Shown here one piece after another: positions 60,249-64,000 of a DNA stretch of 64,000 nt. Both the position numbers and the translations under genes were made by a program. Within the stretch, counting starts at the first letter, position 1; every line of letters starts with the position of its first letter. Location of the stretch: assembly GCA_900472485.1 (NCBI GenBank), contig UCII01000006.1:1-64000 (forward strand). The letters are read 5' to 3'. This DNA is from Hyphomicrobiales bacterium (lineage in GTDB: Bacteria > Pseudomonadota > Alphaproteobacteria > Rhizobiales > Rhizobiaceae). The notes under the pieces are model-generated. The model was not told the DNA's origin. It ran no database searches and worked only from the letters and a program-made list of their open reading frames with translations.

Positions 60249-60602
60249 ATGCAGGGACTTCTCTTCGACACCGATACCGGCGGCCGCATGGTCATCCGCG
60301 CTGTTATCGTCATTCTCGGTTTCTGGACCGCATGGCGCGCTGGCCGCGCCGTTGCCTCCAGCTGGGAAACCTATCCGCTTGTCGTTATCTACAGCTTTCT
60401 GATCGGCCTTGGCCTGCAGTTTCTGCACCATGCGCTGTTCAATGGCCCGGTTTTCGACGTCACCATCTACATCATCGATGTCGCGCTTCTGCTTGTTTTT
60501 GCGACGGCGGGATACCGGTATCGACGTACCGATCAGATGGTGAATAATTATTACTGGCTTTATGAAAAGACCTCGGCCTTTTCCTGGAAGAAGAAGAATT
60601 GA
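60249..60602 (+). CDS. Small membrane protein inserted in the bra operon (DUF6867-like)
   Basis: This 117-residue protein has three probable membrane helices (residues 15-35, 42-62 and 70-92: VIRAVIVILGFWTAWRAGRA, YPLVVIYSFLIGLGLQFLHH, VTIYIIDVALLLVFATAGYR) and a conserved-looking aromatic tail (MVNNYYWLYEKTSAFSW). I recall this family beside amino-acid ABC transporters in alphaproteobacteria, but no function. It starts 24 bp after livF and is clearly in the operon. It could modulate the transporter. Confidence 0.8.
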   Translation: MQGLLFDTDTGGRMVIRAVIVILGFWTAWRAGRAVASSWETYPLVVIYSFLIGLGLQFLHHALFNGPVFDVTIYIIDVALLLVFATAGYRYRRTDQMVNNYYWLYEKTSAFSWKKKN

Positions 60603-60787
60603 CAGTGCGCCTAAACTAGGCACAGTCTGCGTACAACCAAGAGCGTCACCCAGCCCATAAAAACAGACGGGAACGGGCAGGGGTCATGCTTCCAGAGTTC
60701 GGAATGCAAGCGTTACCGGCGTGATGATTGGTGGGTATCGCGCAGGGCAGATCAAACGGAACCCGCTTAAAAATTGGGAGTAATAAT

Positions 60788-61909
60788 ATGAAGAAGTATC
60801 TTCTGTCGGCGGTGGCTTTGTCGGCGATGATCGCTTTCGGCGGCGTTGCGAAGGCCGACATTATCGTTGGCGTCGGTGGTCCGTTGACGGGCCCGAATGC
60901 TGCGTTTGGCGCGCAGCTTCAGAAGGGTGCAGAGCAAGCAGCTGCAGACATCAATGCGGCCGGCGGTATCAATGGCGAAAAGATCAAGATCGAACTCGGC
61001 GACGACGTCTCCGATGCCAAGCAGGGTGTTTCGGTCGCCAACAAGTTCGTTGCTGACGGCGTGAAGTTCGTTGTCGGTCACTTCAACTCGGGCGTTTCCA
61101 TTCCGGCTTCAGAAGTCTACGCCGAAAACGGCATTCTGCAGATCACGCCGGCTTCGACGAACCCGAAGTTCACCGAACGCGGCCTGTGGAACACGTTCCG
61201 TACTTGCGGCCGTGACGACCAGCAGGGTGAAGTTGCCGGCAAGTACATCGCCGATAATTTCAAGGGCGCCAAGGTTGCCGTCGTTCATGACAAGACCCCT
61301 TATGGTCAGGGCCTGGCTGACGAGACCAAGAAGAACCTCAATGCCGCTGGCGTGACGGAAGTTCTTTATGAAGGCATCACCCCCGGCGACAAGGACTATT
61401 CGGCCCTCATCGCCAAGATGAAGCAGGCTGGTGTCGACTTCGTCTATTACGGCGGTCTGCACACGGAAGCTGGCCTCATCATGCGCCAGATGGCCGACCA
61501 GGGCGTGAAGGCTCACTTCATGTCGGGTGACGGTATCGTCTCGAACGAGCTGGCATCGATCGCCGGCGACGCCGTCGACGGCACGCTCATGACCTTCGCA
61601 CCGGATCCGCGCAAGAACCCGGCTTCCGCCGATCTCGTCGCCAAGTTCCGCGCCGCCGGCTACGAGCCGGAAGGCTACACGCTCTACTCCTACTCGGCTC
61701 TGCAGGTTATCGCTGCCGCCGCCAAGGCTGCCGGTTCCAACGATCCGATGGCTGTTGCCGATGCGCTGAAGGCAAAGGGTCCGTTCAAGACCGCTATCGG
61801 CGACCTCGGCTTCAACGCCAAGGGCGACATCACCCGTCCGGACTACGTTATGTACAAGTGGTCCAAGGGTTCCGACGGCAAGTACAACTACGCCGAAATT
61901 TCGAAGTAA
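60788..61909 (+). CDS. braC: Branched-chain/broad-specificity amino-acid binding protein (BraC/LivJ)
   Basis: This 373-residue periplasmic protein has a cleavable signal ([20 protein letters not shown], cleavage after AKA near residue 23) and a type I periplasmic-binding fold: [20 protein letters not shown], then [15 protein letters not shown] and [16 protein letters not shown]. The 186-bp gap after the DUF6867 gene may hold its own promoter, common for binding proteins needed in excess. It is the specificity subunit of the bra transporter. Confidence 0.95.
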   Translation: MKKYLLSAVALSAMIAFGGVAKADIIVGVGGPLTGPNAAFGAQLQKGAEQAAADINAAGGINGEKIKIELGDDVSDAKQGVSVANKFVADGVKFVVGHFNSGVSIPASEVYAENGILQITPASTNPKFTERGLWNTFRTCGRDDQQGEVAGKYIADNFKGAKVAVVHDKTPYGQGLADETKKNLNAAGVTEVLYEGITPGDKDYSALIAKMKQAGVDFVYYGGLHTEAGLIMRQMADQGVKAHFMSGDGIVSNELASIAGDAVDGTLMTFAPDPRKNPASADLVAKFRAAGYEPEGYTLYSYSALQVIAAAAKAAGSNDPMAVADALKAKGPFKTAIGDLGFNAKGDITRPDYVMYKWSKGSDGKYNYAEISK

Positions 61910-61949
61910 GCTTTGCGACGCCGGTTTTCCGGCATAGTCAAGATTAGGG

Positions 61950-61974
61950 AGCCCGGCCATCGGCCGGGCTTTTT
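61950..61974 (+). terminator. Terminator of the bra operon
   Basis: AGCCCGGCC (61950-61958) pairs perfectly with GGCCGGGCT (61962-61970) around an ATC loop, followed by TTTTC. Confidence 0.95.
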
Positions 61975-62055
61975 CACATCCGCGATATCGGTTCGCCATT
62001 TCCTTCATGCCGAAGCTGCTTTAAATCTGCCTGATATCGGCAGGAGGATCACAGC

Positions 62056-63024
62056 ATGAGCAGACCCCGTATTCTCGTGACGCGGCGCTGGCCATCGGCG
62101 GTTGAGGCGGTACTTTCGGAGCGTTTCGACACCACTTTGAACAGGGATGACGCAGCACTCGATGCGGGGCAGCTGCGCGAGGCGCTGCTCACCTATGACG
62201 CCGTCCTGCCGACCGTTTCCGACAAGCTTCCGGCCGCGCTTTTCGAGGGAGCGATCCGCTCAAAGATCCTCGGCAATTTCGGTGTCGGCTTCAACCACAT
62301 CGATATCGCCGCGGCCAAGGAAAAAGGCATAGCCGTCACCAACACGCCGGGCGTGCTGACGGATTGCACGGCTGATATCGCCATGCTGCTGCTCCTTTCC
62401 GTTGCCCGACGCGGCGGCGAAGGCGAGCGGGAGGTCAGAGCCGGCGCCTGGACCGGCTGGCGGCCGACGCATCTCGTCGGCACCAAGGTGACGGGCAAGA
62501 CTGTCGGCATCATAGGCTTCGGCCGTATCGGTCGTGCCTTCGCGCAGCGCTGTCATTTCGGCTTCGGCATGGATGTCGTCTTCTATAATCGCTCGGCAAT
62601 AGATCCGATGGAAGCTTCGCGCTATGGCGCCATGCAATTGCAGACCGTGGAGGATGTTCTGGAAGTCTCCGACTTCGTCTCGCTGCACTGCCCGGGCGGT
62701 GCCGAGAACCGCCATCTGATGAATGCGGCTCGCCTTGCAGCCATGAAACCCGAGGCCTTCCTGATCAATACCGCAAGGGGGGATGTCGTCGACGAAGCGG
62801 CGCTGATTTCAGCACTGGAGCAGGGGACGATCCGCGGCGCCGGCCTTGACGTCTACGAGGCTGAACCGCATGTGCCCGAGCGGTTGAGGGCGATGAACAA
62901 TGTCGTGCTGCTACCGCATCTCGGCAGCGCCACGGAAGAGACGCGCACGGCCATGGGCATGAAAGTCGTCGATAATATCACCGCCTTCTTTGCCGGGCGA
63001 GAACCGCCGGATCGCGTGGTCTAG
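62056..63024 (+). CDS. D-2-hydroxyacid dehydrogenase (glyoxylate/hydroxypyruvate reductase-like)
   Basis: This 322-residue NAD(P)H-dependent enzyme has the Rossmann motif GIIGFGRIGRAFAQ and the catalytic set Arg (INTARGDVVDE), Glu (DVYEAEPHVP) and His (LPHLGSATEETR). NFGVGFNHID is typical of D-glycerate dehydrogenases. It probably reduces glyoxylate or hydroxypyruvate, which would fit serine/glycine and C1 metabolism nearby. AGGAGGATCAC lies before the ATG. It is monocistronic. Confidence 0.9.
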   Translation: MSRPRILVTRRWPSAVEAVLSERFDTTLNRDDAALDAGQLREALLTYDAVLPTVSDKLPAALFEGAIRSKILGNFGVGFNHIDIAAAKEKGIAVTNTPGVLTDCTADIAMLLLLSVARRGGEGEREVRAGAWTGWRPTHLVGTKVTGKTVGIIGFGRIGRAFAQRCHFGFGMDVVFYNRSAIDPMEASRYGAMQLQTVEDVLEVSDFVSLHCPGGAENRHLMNAARLAAMKPEAFLINTARGDVVDEAALISALEQGTIRGAGLDVYEAEPHVPERLRAMNNVVLLPHLGSATEETRTAMGMKVVDNITAFFAGREPPDRVV

Positions 63025-63145
63025 GCAGAAATACAGAAACCCAGACTGCGATACGTCGTTGCCGGACAGGCGGCGCGTCCATGAGGTGGCGGCGTCAGTC
63101 ACTTGAAGTGCCGTCATGTGTGCCGTTTTCCGGCAAGGAGGAACA

Positions 63146-63841
63146 GTGTCTGAGAATGACTATGATGCGTTCGCAGCCGCCTATCAAGCCGACAATGAGA
63201 GCAATGCCTGGAATGCTTATTATGAGCGGCCTGCAATTCTCTCGCTCGCCGGTGACGTTGCCGGCCTTCGCGTTCTCGATGCGGGTTGCGGAGGCGGGGC
63301 TCATGCCGCCGCCCTCGTCGATCGGGGAGCGGTCCTGACCGGCGTCGATGCGAGCGCGGGCTTGCTCGAAATCGCCCGGCGCCGCCTGGAAGGGCGGGCT
63401 CGTTTGTTGCTGGCCGATTTGAACGAGCGATTGCCTTTCGAAGACGGCACTTTCGATTTGGTCATGGCCTCCTTGGTCATGCATTATCTGCACGATTGGT
63501 CACAGCCTCTTTCGGAATTCAGGCGTGTCTTGTCCGATGGGGGCCGCCTGATTTTTTCGACGCATCATCCGTTCATGGATCATGATCCGGCCAGCGGCGA
63601 GAGCTATTTCGAGACCTATAACTTCAGCGAGACATGGCACCGCGGCGGCAAGGATATCACCATGCGATTTTGGCACCGGCCGCTTCATGCCATGTTCGAT
63701 GCGCTGAGATCGGCGGGATTTCGGATCGATGTCGTAAGCGAGCCGCAGCCGGATCCCAAGGTCAGCAGCCTTTTCCCGGAGGCATACAAGAGCCTCACGA
63801 CCAAGCCGCGCTTCCTTTTCTTCTCGGCAGTGAAGGGATAG
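63146..63841 (+). CDS. Class I SAM-dependent methyltransferase
   Basis: This 231-residue methyltransferase has motif I VLDAGCGGGAHAAALVDRG, the acidic residue in LTGVDASAGLLEIARRR, and FDLVMASLVMHYLHDWSQPL. GGRLIFSTHHPF resembles the protein at 26231-26959. The GTG at 63146 is preceded by AAGGAGG at ideal spacing, better than ATG 63116. Substrate unknown. The remaining 159 bp of the window show no gene. Confidence 0.88.
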   Translation: MSENDYDAFAAAYQADNESNAWNAYYERPAILSLAGDVAGLRVLDAGCGGGAHAAALVDRGAVLTGVDASAGLLEIARRRLEGRARLLLADLNERLPFEDGTFDLVMASLVMHYLHDWSQPLSEFRRVLSDGGRLIFSTHHPFMDHDPASGESYFETYNFSETWHRGGKDITMRFWHRPLHAMFDALRSAGFRIDVVSEPQPDPKVSSLFPEAYKSLTTKPRFLFFSAVKG

Positions 63842-64000
63842 ATGCGCTTCGCGGGCGGAGCTTTCTGTAGACCTGTTTCCGATACCTGTTCGACCCATTT
63901 GAAATTTGCTGCCTTTCTTTTCGGCATTTGACGGAAAATGCAGCTGATGTGGCTGGTTGCAGGCCAATATGGCGGGAGATCGCATAAGGCACAGGAATTG

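Noticed and set aside
63500..63985. 161-codon minus-strand frame at the window end
   Set aside because: Overlaps the methyltransferase gene and shows no domain or start signal.
1..64000. Mobile elements, CRISPR arrays, tRNA and rRNA genes
   Set aside because: None recognised: no transposase or integrase frame, no regularly spaced repeats, and no tRNA-like cloverleaf with the conserved T-loop in the gaps I read.

Overview
The window looks like a chromosomal segment of an alphaproteobacterium of the family Rhizobiaceae, most likely Rhizobium. The GC content is high. The gene set includes the CtrA cell-cycle regulators (chpT, ctrA, sciP), rpoH with the RpoH box, the rkpK-lpsL pair, eipA, and a bra-type amino-acid ABC operon in the order permease-permease-ATPase-ATPase-binding protein. 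The assignment rests on gene content and recall of family members; no search was run. I saw no rRNA, tRNA, CRISPR array, insertion sequence, integrase or prophage gene.

Layout. 0-8.3 kb: a SnoaL-fused ECF sigma factor divergent from an AhpD/CMD-family gene, a LysR regulator, an alpha/beta hydrolase-fold protein that appears to have lost its catalytic Ser and His, and an RND efflux adaptor-pump pair. 8.4-15.1 kb: a sugar-acid module (3-hydroxyisobutyrate dehydrogenase-like reductase plus IlvD/Edd dehydratase), a PAS-GGDEF-EAL protein, and a divergent YeiH-type transporter/LysR pair with clear palindromes between them. 15.1-19.6 kb: a DeoR regulator divergent from a choline-kinase-like phosphotransferase and an 815-residue FAD/GcvT dehydrogenase. 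19.6-27.7 kb: small housekeeping and stress genes, namely a P-loop NTPase, ung, a Phd/VapC toxin-antitoxin pair, an MhqO/MhqD-like quinone-detoxification pair, a lipoprotein, an EamA transporter, RidA, a VOC protein, a methyltransferase and a flavin reductase. 27.7-30.9 kb: a hydrolase, lpsL and rkpK (UDP-glucuronate and UDP-galacturonate supply for the cell surface).

31-48 kb looks like conserved core chromosome: GNAT, methyltransferase, purA, a large acidic single-pass membrane protein, rpoH, rluD, a DUF6476 protein, a SpoU methyltransferase, a membrane-anchored coiled-coil protein, eipA, chpT, an atypical receiver protein, ctrA, a FliJ-like protein, GNAT, sciP and cysQ. ChpT (phosphotransferase to CtrA), CtrA and SciP (CtrA antagonist) lie within 4 kb. 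The ctrA upstream region carries four GANTC sites in 130 bp.

48-64 kb is devoted to one-carbon and amino-acid metabolism: the four-subunit sarcosine oxidase operon soxBDAG, a second FAD/GcvT dehydrogenase (808 residues), the bra/liv transporter with an extra small membrane protein inserted before the binding protein, a D-2-hydroxyacid dehydrogenase and a methyltransferase. With the 17-kb locus, three independent FAD/GcvT-type N-demethylating systems occur within 39 kb. The best candidates for undescribed biology are the DeoR-kinase-FAD/GcvT module and the apparently non-catalytic hydrolase-fold protein linked to the RND pump.
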